Below are positions 28,901 to 37,119 of a stretch of 64,000 nucleotides of DNA, piece after piece. This DNA comes from Thiorhodovibrio litoralis. Lineage in GTDB: Bacteria > Pseudomonadota > Gammaproteobacteria > Chromatiales > Chromatiaceae. The translations under genes were made by a program, and so were the position numbers. The notes below the pieces were generated by a model that was not told the origin of the DNA, made no database searches, and saw only the letters and a list, made by a program, of their open reading frames with translations. Location of the stretch: contig NZ_CP121473.1 in assembly GCF_033954455.1 (NCBI RefSeq), positions 3,086,501-3,150,500 on the forward strand, read 5' to 3'. Every line of letters begins with the position of its first letter. Position 1 is the stretch's first letter.

Positions 28901-29431
28901 ATGTCCCATCACGCTCAAGACCTCGACTTCCTGCCGCTCAATCTCGCTATCCTCACGGTCTCCGACAGTCGCACGGCGGAAAACGACAGCTCCGGCGACC
29001 TGCTGGCCGAGCGTGCGACCGACGCCGGCCATCGGGTGGTGGCGCGCGAAATCTGCAGCGACGATCGCTATCTGCTGCGGGCCGTGTTCTCGCGCTGGAT
29101 CGCAGATGCCGAGGTACAGGTCGTCATCAGCACCGGCGGCACCGGGGTGACCGGGCGCGACAACACCCCAGAGGCGCTGGAGCCCCTGCTCGACAAACGC
29201 ATCGAAGGCTTCGGCGAGCTGTTCCGTTCCATCTCCTTTGCCGAAATCGGCGCATCGACCATTCAGTCGCGCACTCTGGCCGGCTTGGCCAACACGACCC
29301 TATTGTTCTGCCTGCCCGGCTCCACCGGCGCCTGCCACACCGCCTGGGATGGCATTCTCGGCGCCCAGCTCGACCGCCGCACCCGCCCATGCAACTTCGC
29401 GCAGCTGATCGAACGCTTCAGCGAACGCTAA
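28901..29431 (+). CDS. moaB: Molybdenum cofactor biosynthesis protein B
   Basis: MoaB/Mog-type protein that binds molybdopterin and, in organisms using MoaB this way, adenylates it; 176 aa. Motifs: LAILTVSDSRTAENDSSG, VVISTGGTGVTGRDNTPEAL, SRTLAGLANTTLLFCLPGS and the end segment HTAWDGILGAQLD. 11 bp after dgkA, followed by moeA and moaD, making a small molybdenum cofactor set. Useful for molybdo-enzymes such as DMSO reductase-family or sulfur-oxidising enzymes. Confidence 0.93.
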   Translation: MSHHAQDLDFLPLNLAILTVSDSRTAENDSSGDLLAERATDAGHRVVAREICSDDRYLLRAVFSRWIADAEVQVVISTGGTGVTGRDNTPEALEPLLDKRIEGFGELFRSISFAEIGASTIQSRTLAGLANTTLLFCLPGSTGACHTAWDGILGAQLDRRTRPCNFAQLIERFSER

Positions 29432-29522
29432 GCATTGCCTGTCAAGCAGCGGCCGCACAAACTGCCATTACCGCAATTCACTCCAATAGCGGTAGCATGA
29501 CCGGCAACCAGTGCTGAGTCTC

Positions 29523-30878
29523 ATGGGAACCATGACCGCCACAACAGCCCCCAACACCTGCGCAGATGCCGCCAGCCAGAAGACACTGACGGTTGAAGAA
29601 GCCATCGCGCGCATTCTGGCCGTCGAGCACCCCCGACTGGAGGTGGAACGGCTGCCGCTGGATCAGGCCCTCGGGCGCGTTCTGGCGGAGACCGTCGCCA
29701 GCCCGATCGATCAGCCCAACTGGGACCACAGCGCCATGGACGGCTATGCCCTGCGCCACGCCGATCTCAGCCGCGACCCACCAAAGTGGCCTGTCAGCCA
29801 GCGGATTCCGGCCGGCAATCAGCCCGAGCCGCTCGCGCCCGGCACCGCCGCGCGCATCTTCACCGGGGCTCCGGTACCCGTGGGCGCCGACACCGTTGTC
29901 GTGCAGGAAATCTGCACACTGGAAAACAAGGGGCGCCATGGTGAGCAGCTGTGTATGGCACCCGAGGACATCGCGCACATCAAGCCGGGTGCCAATATCC
30001 GCCAGCGCGGCGAGGACATCCGCAGCGGTGATCAAATCCTGCACGCCGGCACCAGGCTCGCGCCCCAGCATCTGGCGCTCGCCGCCTCGGTCGGCTTGGC
30101 CGAGCTTGCAGTCCACCGCCCCCTGCGCGTCGCCATTCTGAGCAGTGGCGATGAGCTTGTCATGCCAGGCCAACCCCTGCGCCCGGGGCAGATCTACAAC
30201 TCCAACCGCTATATGCTCGCCGCCTTGCTGCGCGCCCTCGGCTGCGAAGTCATCGACCGGGGCATGATCCCGGACCGCTTCGAGCCGACCCTGCAAGCGC
30301 TGCGCGCCGCCGCTGACCAGGCCGATCTGGTTATCGCCAGCGGCGGTGTCTCGGTCGGCGAGGAAGACCACGTGCGCCCAGCCGTCGAGCAACTCGGCTC
30401 CCTGGACGTGGCGCGGGTAGCGATGCGCCCCGGCAAGCCGGTCGCCGTCGGGCGCATCGGCCACGCAGCTTTCATCGGCAGCCCGGGCAATCCGGTGTCG
30501 CTCTTTGTGACCTTCGCGCTCTTCGCCCGGCCCTTGATCCTCAAGCTGCAGGGCCAGATCCCTGAACAGACCCCGGAACAGCCCCCGGGCCAGAGTCCTG
30601 GACAGAGAAATGACATGGGTGGCGCTTTCCTGCCTCGCCCGCGACGCGCCAGCGCGGATTTCGCCACCCAAAAGCCCGACAAGCGGCGCGAATATCGACG
30701 CGCCCGGCTGGTCCATGACGCCGAGGGGCAACCCCGGGTGCAGGTCTTCCCGAGCCGTTCCTCGGCTGCCATCACCTCACTGACCTGGGCCGACGGTCTG
30801 GTGGTGATCCCTGAGAATACTCAAATCAACCGCGGCGACCCGGTCGACTTCCTGCCCTTCAGCGAGCTTCTGACATGA
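29523..30878 (+). CDS. moeA: Molybdopterin molybdenumtransferase
   Basis: Inserts molybdate into adenylated molybdopterin; about 451 aa. Domains run in the MoeA order: N-terminal region (VEEAIARILAVEHPRLEVERLPLDQALGRVL, DHSAMDGYA), the MoCF-binding core (ILSSGDELVMPGQPLRPGQIYNSN, VIASGGVSVGEEDH, MRPGKPVAVG, GSPGNPVS) and the C-terminal domain IV. The start is uncertain among GTG 29511, ATG 29523 and ATG 29532. A 12-bp tandem repeat at 30561-30608 encodes four Pro-Glu/Gly-Gln units inserted after the core, an unusual addition. Its stop overlaps moaD (ATGA). Confidence 0.93.
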   Translation: MGTMTATTAPNTCADAASQKTLTVEEAIARILAVEHPRLEVERLPLDQALGRVLAETVASPIDQPNWDHSAMDGYALRHADLSRDPPKWPVSQRIPAGNQPEPLAPGTAARIFTGAPVPVGADTVVVQEICTLENKGRHGEQLCMAPEDIAHIKPGANIRQRGEDIRSGDQILHAGTRLAPQHLALAASVGLAELAVHRPLRVAILSSGDELVMPGQPLRPGQIYNSNRYMLAALLRALGCEVIDRGMIPDRFEPTLQALRAAADQADLVIASGGVSVGEEDHVRPAVEQLGSLDVARVAMRPGKPVAVGRIGHAAFIGSPGNPVSLFVTFALFARPLILKLQGQIPEQTPEQPPGQSPGQRNDMGGAFLPRPRRASADFATQKPDKRREYRRARLVHDAEGQPRVQVFPSRSSAAITSLTWADGLVVIPENTQINRGDPVDFLPFSELLT

Positions 30879-31126
30879 TCCGCCTGCTCTACTTCGCGAG
30901 CCTGCGCGAGGCGCTGGACTGCGAGGGCGAGGACTATGCGCTCGCCGACCCCATGACAGTCGCCGAACTGCGTGCACAGCTCGCCGCGCGCGGCGAGCCC
31001 TGGTCGCAGGCACTCGCGCCGGCGCAAAACATCCTCGCCGCCGTCAACCAGACCATCGCCGGCCCCGACAGCGTCATCCAGCCCGGCGATGAAGTCGCCT
31101 TCTTTCCGCCCGTAACCGGCGGCTAA
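30875..31126 (+). CDS. moaD: Molybdopterin synthase sulfur-carrier subunit
   Basis: Ubiquitin-like sulfur carrier of molybdopterin synthase; 83 aa ending in the diagnostic Gly-Gly (PPVTGG) whose C-terminus becomes a thiocarboxylate. YFASLREAL and the DEVAFFPPVTGG end are typical. Overlaps moeA by 4 bp. The partner moaE is not next to it and must lie elsewhere. Confidence 0.93.
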   Translation: MIRLLYFASLREALDCEGEDYALADPMTVAELRAQLAARGEPWSQALAPAQNILAAVNQTIAGPDSVIQPGDEVAFFPPVTGG

Positions 31127-31151
31127 GGACGCGCAATCAAGGACCGCTGAC

Positions 31152-31982
31152 ATGCGACTAAAATTCACAAAAATGCATGGTCTGGGTAATGATTTCGTCG
31201 TCATCGACGCCATCAACCAGCAGGTCGCCATGACCGCGGAGCTGACCCGCATGCTGGCGGACCGCCGCCGGGGTGTTGGCTGCGATCAGCTCCTGCTGGT
31301 CGAGCACTCCAAGACCGCAACCACCAATTTTTATTACCGCATTTTCAATGCCGATGGCTCCGAAGTGGGCCAGTGTGGCAATGGTGCGCGCTGTTTCGCG
31401 CGGTTTGTCCATGCCAAGGGCCTGACCGACAAACGCCAGTTGCAGGTCGGCACCAAAAGCGGCCTGCTCGAGCTCAACCTGCTCGACGACGGCCAGGTGC
31501 GGGTCGACATGGGCATGCCCCGTTTCGAGCCGCGCGCCGTTCCTTTTCTGACCGATCAGCGTGCGCCCGCGTACAATTACGGCACGGGCTCCCAGGTGCT
31601 GCGCATCGGCGTCCTGTCCATGGGTAACCCGCATGCCGTGGTTCCGGTGGACGATCTCGCCACTGCGCCTGTCGACAGCCTGGGACCGGAGATCGAGCGC
31701 TCACCAGTGTTTCCGCAACGCACCAATGTCGGCTTCATGCAGGTCTTCAGTGCCGAGCACATCGGGCTGCGGGTTTGGGAGCGCGGTGCCGGTGAGACTC
31801 AGGCCTGTGGTAGCGGCGCCTGCGCGGCCATGGTGGTCGGGCGGCTGTGGGGCGAGCTCGACGAAGAGGTCCGGGTGACCCTGCCCGGGGGCGATCTGAT
31901 CGTCCGCTGGCCTGGAAACCAGGAAACTGTCACCATGACAGGCCCAGCTTGCGAGGTTTTCGACGGAGAGATTGACTTATGA
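31152..31982 (+). CDS. dapF: Diaminopimelate epimerase
   Basis: Converts LL- to meso-diaminopimelate for lysine and peptidoglycan; 276 aa. The two catalytic cysteines are in GQCGNGARCFARF and TQACGSGACA; the start KMHGLGNDFVVID is canonical. AGGA precedes the ATG. Overlaps the DUF484 gene by 4 bp (ATGA). In many proteobacteria dapF follows lptM-lysA; here that pair is at 9.5-11 kb and dapF-DUF484-xerC follows the molybdenum cofactor genes instead. Confidence 0.96.
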   Translation: MRLKFTKMHGLGNDFVVIDAINQQVAMTAELTRMLADRRRGVGCDQLLLVEHSKTATTNFYYRIFNADGSEVGQCGNGARCFARFVHAKGLTDKRQLQVGTKSGLLELNLLDDGQVRVDMGMPRFEPRAVPFLTDQRAPAYNYGTGSQVLRIGVLSMGNPHAVVPVDDLATAPVDSLGPEIERSPVFPQRTNVGFMQVFSAEHIGLRVWERGAGETQACGSGACAAMVVGRLWGELDEEVRVTLPGGDLIVRWPGNQETVTMTGPACEVFDGEIDL

Positions 31983-32656
31983 CGCGCCATTCCGCACCAG
32001 ATAACGCCATCACCGAGGCCATGGCTGTCGCGTATCTGGATGAGCACCCGGACTTGCTGCTGCGCCACCCGCAGCTCCTGATCAAGCTTGAGATCCCGCA
32101 TGGTGGCGACGGGACCGTTTCTCTGGTCGAACGCCAGCTCAACCTGCTGCGCGAGCAGATCGCGCAGGAACGCCAGCGCCTGGCCTGCCTGGTGGAGCGT
32201 GCGCGCGAGTACGAGTCACTCTCGGCCCACCTGCACGAGCTCACCACCAAGATCATCCTGGCGCGCAGCGTCAAACACGTGCAGGACATCCTGGACGTAG
32301 AGCTCAAAATCGAGTTCGAGGCCGAGGCCGTTGCCCTGCTGCAGTTTCCCTTGCCCGACCAGGAAGCCGACAGCCCCTCTCTGCCCGAGCCCCTGGCCAA
32401 GCTATCTGAGCTCGACCACTGCCAGTGCGGTCAACTCAAGACCGACCAGTACGATGAAATCTTCGGGTCCAAAGCGGAGGCGCTGCTCTCGGCCGCACTC
32501 ATTCCGCTCAAGGGCCCCAAGATGCGCGGCCTGCTGGCCATCGCCAGTCGCGACCCCGACCATTTCACCGCCGACATGGGCACGGACGCACTCGAGCGCC
32601 TGGCCGACATCATCAGCGCCAAGCTGATCGAACTCGCGCTGCTGCACCATGATTGA
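31979..32656 (+). CDS. DUF484 family GAF-like protein
   Basis: 225-aa protein of the DUF484 family that almost always sits between dapF and xerC in gammaproteobacteria. The N-terminal helix region (VAYLDEHPDLLLRHPQLLIKLEIPHGGDGTVSLVERQLNLLREQI) is the family signature. A coiled-coil segment is followed by a GAF-like C-terminal half (AALIPLKGPKMRGLLAIASRDPDHFTADMGTDALERLADII). Function not established; conserved linkage suggests a link with XerC. Starts inside the dapF stop (ATGA). Confidence 0.92.
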   Translation: MTRHSAPDNAITEAMAVAYLDEHPDLLLRHPQLLIKLEIPHGGDGTVSLVERQLNLLREQIAQERQRLACLVERAREYESLSAHLHELTTKIILARSVKHVQDILDVELKIEFEAEAVALLQFPLPDQEADSPSLPEPLAKLSELDHCQCGQLKTDQYDEIFGSKAEALLSAALIPLKGPKMRGLLAIASRDPDHFTADMGTDALERLADIISAKLIELALLHHD

Positions 32657-32680
32657 TTCCCGTGATTAACCAGGCGCATC

Positions 32681-33694
32681 ATGTCCGGCCAGCCTGAATC
32701 CGCCCGCGCGCTGCTCGAGCGCTTTCTGCGTCACCTGAGCAACGAGCGCCGGCTCTCGCCGCATACGCTCGACGCCTACCGCCGCGATCTTGAACGCATT
32801 CTGACCTGGTACCAGAGCGCGAAGCCGCAGGCCGACTGGCCACAATTGCAGGAGCGCGATGTCCGCGCCTACCTCGCTGCGCGCCACCGCCAAGGCCACG
32901 TCGGCCATACCCTGGCGCGCGAGCTCTCCGCCCTGCGGCGGCTCTACGTCTACCTGATGCGCGAGCTAATCGTCGAGCACAATCCCGCCCAGGGCGTGCG
33001 TGCGCCGAAACAGGCTCGGATACTGCCGAAAACCCTGGATGCCGACCGCCTCAGTGCCATGCTCGACGCTGGCAATGGTCCAGCTCTGAAGCCATCGGCC
33101 GACCCACCCAGCCCTCCATCGACCGACACGCCCCGCCATCCGCCGGCTGATCCACCAGCCGACCAACCAGTTGACAGCAGCCCGCTCGACCTGCGCGACA
33201 CCGCCATGGTCGAGCTGTTCTACTCCTCCGGCCTGCGTCTTGCCGAGCTGATCTCCATCGACACCCGCGACATCAACCCGCGCGAGCCCATGCTCACCAT
33301 CACCGGCAAAGGCTCAAAGACCCGCCGCGTGCCCATCGGCCGCCAGGCACTGCAAGCCATCAAAGCTTGGCTGGCAGTGCGCGGTCAGCTCGCTGGCACA
33401 GGGGAGCCTGCGCTCTTCGTCAGCTCCCGCGGTCAGCGCATCCACCCGCGCACCGTCCAGCAGCGCCTGCGCCTATGGGCCATCGCGCGCGCCTCGGACA
33501 CCCCGCTGCACCCGCACATGCTGCGCCACTCCTTCGCCAGTCACATGCTCGAATCATCCGGCGACCTGCGCGCAGTACAGGAGCTGCTCGGGCACGCCGA
33601 CATCAGCACCACCCAGATCTACACCCACCTCGACTTCCAGCACCTCGCCCGCGTCTACGACCAGGCGCACCCGAGAGCGAAGCGCAAGAAATAG
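32681..33694 (+). CDS. xerC: Tyrosine recombinase XerC
   Basis: Site-specific recombinase resolving chromosome dimers at dif with XerD. All catalytic residues are visible: R186 (SGLRLAEL), K210 (GKGSKTR), H279 and R282 (HPHMLRHSF), H305 (LGHADISTT) and nucleophile Y314. At 337 aa it is ~35 longer than usual because a Pro/Asp-rich low-complexity insert (residues ~132-168) sits in the linker between the N-terminal SAM-like domain and the catalytic domain. Last gene of dapF-DUF484-xerC; a palindromic repeat follows. Confidence 0.95.
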   Translation: MSGQPESARALLERFLRHLSNERRLSPHTLDAYRRDLERILTWYQSAKPQADWPQLQERDVRAYLAARHRQGHVGHTLARELSALRRLYVYLMRELIVEHNPAQGVRAPKQARILPKTLDADRLSAMLDAGNGPALKPSADPPSPPSTDTPRHPPADPPADQPVDSSPLDLRDTAMVELFYSSGLRLAELISIDTRDINPREPMLTITGKGSKTRRVPIGRQALQAIKAWLAVRGQLAGTGEPALFVSSRGQRIHPRTVQQRLRLWAIARASDTPLHPHMLRHSFASHMLESSGDLRAVQELLGHADISTTQIYTHLDFQHLARVYDQAHPRAKRKK

Positions 33695-33716
33695 CCATTA
33701 CAAAATGAGCTTTAGG

Positions 33717-33821
33717 TTCTGGGTCGGGTAACGGGCGCGGGGTCTCCAGCGGCAGGACGCCGCTGGGAAGCCTACAGGGATGTATTCACGGCGTCCCCCG
33801 CGAACGATACCCGGCCCAGAA
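33717..33821. repeat. Palindromic intergenic repeat, copy 2
   Basis: A 105-bp element between the convergent xerC and OmpA-like genes. Outer arms begin TTCTGGGTCGGGTAACGGGC and pair imperfectly with the far end (TACCCGGCCCAGAA). The inner repeat GGACGCCG/CGGCGTCC and the loop with AAGCCTAC and GGGATGTATTC match copy 1 closely. The octamer AATGAGCT occurs on both sides (33704-33711 and 33820-33827) and may be a target-site duplication. It could also work as a bidirectional terminator. Confidence 0.88.
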
Positions 33822-33869
33822 TGAGCTGAAATTCCGTGTAAATAGTTTTAACCAAGGCTCCCGACCGAC

Positions 33870-34550
33870 TCAGCTCGCCACGATGGGGATGATGGTGATC
33901 TCAACCCGACGGTTCAGGCGGCGGCCGGTCTCGGTCCCGTTGGAAGCGATGGGGTTGCTCTCTCCATACCCGTAAGCACTGACACGCTGCGGCAGCACAC
34001 CGTCGGCGAGCAGGCGACCGCGCACGGCACCGGCGCGCCGTTCGGAAAGGCCCATGTTGTATTCTGCGGTACCGGTGTCATCGGTAAAGCCAGCCACGGC
34101 GAGCTGAGTCTTCCCGTATCGGTTGACGATGCCCGCGATCTTGTCCATGGTGCTGTAGAAGCCCGGCTTGATGCTGGCAGAGTCAGTGTCGAAGGTGGTC
34201 ACGCTGGTCATGCCGACAATAAGGCGGTTGTCGGAGAGCTTGCGCACCCTGATGTCACCGCGGCGGATCTCATCGGCCAGCGCGCGCTCAAAGTCCAGCC
34301 GCTGCTGTTCCATGTAGTCGCCCACCGCGGCACCGATCAGCGCGCCGCCAACCAGACCGATCAGGGCACCACGTCCAGCATTGGCGCTCAGCGAGCCGAT
34401 CGCGGCACCGCTCGCTGCGCCGGCCAGTCCACCCAGCCCCGCGCCCTGCGCTGCGCCACTTAGCTGCGGCTGTCCGTAGGGATCGTAAGAATTCGTCGTG
34501 GCGCAGCCGACAAGGGAAATCGCGGCGGCTGCCGCAATCATGAGCTTCAT
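33870..34550 (-). CDS. OmpA-family outer-membrane lipoprotein (YiaD-like)
   Basis: 226 aa from ATG 34550. Signal peptide MKLMIAAAAAISLVGC with lipobox LVGC, a Gly/Ala-rich glycine-zipper segment (GAGLGGLAGAASGAAIGSLSA, GALIGLVGGALIGAAVG), then an OmpA-like peptidoglycan-binding domain with TFDTDSASIKPGFYSTMDKIA, GFTDDTGTAEYNMGLSERRA and the closing GRRLNRRVEITI. It probably anchors the outer membrane to peptidoglycan. The frame reads upstream to 34763, but those residues do not look like a signal peptide. Confidence 0.9.
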   Translation of the reverse strand: MKLMIAAAAAISLVGCATTNSYDPYGQPQLSGAAQGAGLGGLAGAASGAAIGSLSANAGRGALIGLVGGALIGAAVGDYMEQQRLDFERALADEIRRGDIRVRKLSDNRLIVGMTSVTTFDTDSASIKPGFYSTMDKIAGIVNRYGKTQLAVAGFTDDTGTAEYNMGLSERRAGAVRGRLLADGVLPQRVSAYGYGESNPIASNGTETGRRLNRRVEITIIPIVAS

Positions 34551-34921
34551 CTTTCGGGTAGCTTGCAAAACATCGAACTTAGGGTGGAACATAAGGATGG
34601 TTCTCAATAATTTGCGGTGTGGATTTAGGGAAGATGTGGGGTAGAAGTGGGTCACAATCTTTTGCGCCCAACCGGACGACTTCGCGCCGGTAGTGTGCCT
34701 TGACCGACTCATTCTTGAGTGATTGTTTTTCTTGACCGGCTTATTCTGGCACCTCTTTAGCAAATACGGCGAACCCTCGCATGCTGCAGGCCCGACACAT
34801 CACCTGACCCGTGCCCGACAGCGTTTCGCGCAGCGGCACGCCCTGCAGCAACCGCGCGGCTTGGGGTTGCATCCGCTTCACTGGGCATCATTTCAGGGCG
34901 AAGGTTCAGACAAGCAAGCTC

Positions 34922-35626
34922 ATGAAGTTGGAGAAACCATCGGTGCGCCCAAGCGAAATCGCGATCAATTTTGTCGTTTTCCAGACCGCATGGCTGCTGT
35001 GTGTCATCGCCGGCGCCAATGGCCAACCGCTGCTGGCCGCGCTGGCGGTGGGGACTGCGGTTGGCGTGCATCTGGTGCGCGCACCGAGGCCGCTGCCCGA
35101 GCTGGTACTGATCGTGCTCACCGGCTGGTTCGGCGCACTTTGGGATGGAGCCATCGCCGGCTTTGGCTGGCTGGTCTACCCGTCTGGGCAGTTCATGACC
35201 TGGCTGGCGCCGCACTGGATTATCGGTCTGTGGGTACTATTCGCCACCCTGCTGAACATCTCCCTGCGCTGGCTGAAGGGCCGCTATGGGTTAGCCGCCG
35301 GGCTGGGCGCCATCGGCGGCCCGCTCGCGTTTCTGGCCGGCGAGCGCTTGGGCGCCGTGAGCTTCCCCGATCCGGTGGTCGCCTTCGCAGCCATTGCCGT
35401 TGGCTGGTTCTTCGCCGCTCCCTTCCTGGTCTGGCTCGCCGAGAGACTGGACGGCTATCGGCTGCCGCTTGCCTCTGGTTCCGCAACGAGCAGCGAGCCG
35501 AATTCCCAGAGCGCATCTAAACGGCAATCCGGAACTAAGACCGCGTCTGAAGCCCCATCCGACCGAGAGTCCAAACCGGAGCCAGCATCCGAAAAGATGC
35601 CCATTGGAGGCACCCGCCATGTTTGA
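34922..35626 (+). CDS. DUF2878 family inner-membrane protein
   Basis: 234 aa from ATG 34922 (MKLEKPSVRPSEIAINFVVFQ), where family similarity begins. About six hydrophobic helices are present, including WLLCVIAGANGQPLLAALAV, LVLIVLTGWFGALWDGAIAGFGWLVYPSG and PLAFLAGERLGAVSF. A ~40-residue Ser/Lys/Glu-rich hydrophilic tail is appended. DUF2878 proteins have no established function, but they commonly travel with DUF1295, lipocalin and CFA-synthase genes. It overlaps the next gene by 8 bp, so it is the first gene of a three-gene set here. Confidence 0.85.
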   Translation: MKLEKPSVRPSEIAINFVVFQTAWLLCVIAGANGQPLLAALAVGTAVGVHLVRAPRPLPELVLIVLTGWFGALWDGAIAGFGWLVYPSGQFMTWLAPHWIIGLWVLFATLLNISLRWLKGRYGLAAGLGAIGGPLAFLAGERLGAVSFPDPVVAFAAIAVGWFFAAPFLVWLAERLDGYRLPLASGSATSSEPNSQSASKRQSGTKTASEAPSDRESKPEPASEKMPIGGTRHV

Positions 35627-36398
35627 CCTCGGCATCTACACCGCCGGCCTCGCGGTTTCCTTGCTTCTGGCGATGTTCGGCTGGCTGGTGAGCATCCGCA
35701 AGCAGGATGTCAGCATTGTCGATTCGATGTGGTCGCTGTTCTTCCTGCTCATGACCATCGTCTACGTGGGCTCGGCCGAGGCGCTTGGCGCGCGCGCCAC
35801 GCTGCTGCTGTTCCTGGTCGCGCTCTGGGCGGTGCGGCTGTCGCTCTTTATCACCCTGCGCAACTGGGGCGAGCCCGAGGACCGGCGCTATCAGGCCATC
35901 CGTGCCGACAATGAGCCAAACTTTTGGCTGAAAAGCCTGTACATTGTTTTCGGGCTGCAAGCGATTCTGGCCTGGGTGATTTCCCTGCCATTGCTCGGCG
36001 CCACGCTCAGCACCGCGCCATTCAACGCGCTCGATCTGGTCGGCGCCGCACTCTGGCTCGTCGGCTTTGGCTTCGAGGCCATTGGCGATCAACAACTGGC
36101 CAGCTTCAAGGCCGATCCGCGCAACGCCGGGCAGGTGATGGACCGCGGCCTGTGGCGCTACACCCGTCATCCAAATTACTTTGGCGAGGCGTGCCTGTGG
36201 TGGGGTTATGGGCTCATCGCAATCGCTGGCGGCGCCTGGTGGAGCCTGATCGGCCCGGCGCTGGTCACCTTCCTGCTGCTGCGCGTCTCGGGCGTGCGTC
36301 TGCTGGAATCGGATATCGGCGAGCGCCGACCGGCTTATGCGGACTATATCCGGCGCACCAATGCCTTTTTTCCTGGAACACCCAAGCCCAAAGCATAA
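35619..36398 (+). CDS. DUF1295 / steroid 5-alpha-reductase-like membrane protein
   Basis: 259-aa polytopic membrane protein from ATG 35619, with GGAGG at good spacing. The C-terminal signature RGLWRYTRHPNYFGEACLWWGYGLIA and the closing ARRPAY-like segment (ERRPAYADYIRRTNAFFPG) are those of DUF1295, related to isoprenylcysteine methyltransferases and 3-oxo-5-alpha-steroid dehydrogenases. It may act on fatty-acid or isoprenoid-type lipids; the substrate is unknown. Overlaps DUF2878 by 8 bp and precedes the lipocalin gene by 46 bp. Confidence 0.88.
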   Translation: MFDLGIYTAGLAVSLLLAMFGWLVSIRKQDVSIVDSMWSLFFLLMTIVYVGSAEALGARATLLLFLVALWAVRLSLFITLRNWGEPEDRRYQAIRADNEPNFWLKSLYIVFGLQAILAWVISLPLLGATLSTAPFNALDLVGAALWLVGFGFEAIGDQQLASFKADPRNAGQVMDRGLWRYTRHPNYFGEACLWWGYGLIAIAGGAWWSLIGPALVTFLLLRVSGVRLLESDIGERRPAYADYIRRTNAFFPGTPKPKA

Positions 36399-36444
36399 CC
36401 GGACTCCTGAGTCGCGGTTGTCCAATTTTAGGAGCATCGAGCCA

Positions 36445-37023
36445 ATGAGCCGAGCATCAGTTTTCCGATCCATCGCCCGTACCTTGCTGCTTGCAGCAAG
36501 CGCGGTGATCTTGTCAGCCTGTGTCGAATCTGGAGGCGAACCCATGGACACTGTCAAGCATGTCGATCTCGAGCGTTTCATGGGCGACTGGTATGTGGTC
36601 GCCAACATTCCAACCTTTGTCGAAAAAGGCGCGTATAACGCGGTGGAGTCCTATGCGCTCAACCCAGATGGCACCATCGCGACCACCTTCACTTTTAACA
36701 AGGACAGCTTCGACGGCCCGCAGAAGACTTATCACCCCAAAGGCTTTGTGCTGGACACCAGCACCAACGCGTACTGGGGCATGCAGTTTATCTGGCCAAT
36801 CAAAGCCGACTACCGCATCGTCTATCTGGATGACGACTATCAGCTCACGGTGATTGGCCGCGCCAAGCGCGATTACGTCTGGGTGATGGCACGCCAGCCC
36901 GATTTTAGCGACGCCGAAATGCAACGCATGCGAGACTTCATCGCCAGTATCGGCTACGATGCGTCAGAACTCCAGCGGGTTCCGCAGCAGACGAAGAAGG
37001 CTTCGGCCGGTCCTGGCAGCTAG
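36445..37023 (+). CDS. blc: Outer-membrane lipocalin lipoprotein (Blc-like)
   Basis: 192 aa from ATG 36445, with AGGAG upstream. Lipoprotein signal (ARTLLLAASAVILSACVES, lipobox LSAC) followed by a lipocalin beta-barrel with the GxW motif in FMGDWYVVANIPTF, AYNAVESYALNPDG, and VWVMARQPDFSD. Bacterial Blc proteins bind lysophospholipids or fatty acids and are tied to membrane stress. Placement after DUF2878 and DUF1295 suggests a lipid-repair or modification role; this is inference. Confidence 0.9.
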   Translation: MSRASVFRSIARTLLLAASAVILSACVESGGEPMDTVKHVDLERFMGDWYVVANIPTFVEKGAYNAVESYALNPDGTIATTFTFNKDSFDGPQKTYHPKGFVLDTSTNAYWGMQFIWPIKADYRIVYLDDDYQLTVIGRAKRDYVWVMARQPDFSDAEMQRMRDFIASIGYDASELQRVPQQTKKASAGPGS

Positions 37024-37119
37024 TCTCGAGAGACCGTCGCGCGATGGCGGAACACCCCGTCAATTCCGCTGGCCGCCCCGCTAATCACAAGGCTCATCTG
37101 CCGCGCGACATTTCAGCCC

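Noticed and set aside
29478-30731. 417-codon minus-strand frame opposite moeA
   Set aside because: Shadow of moeA caused by GC-rich third positions; no motif and no ribosome-binding site.
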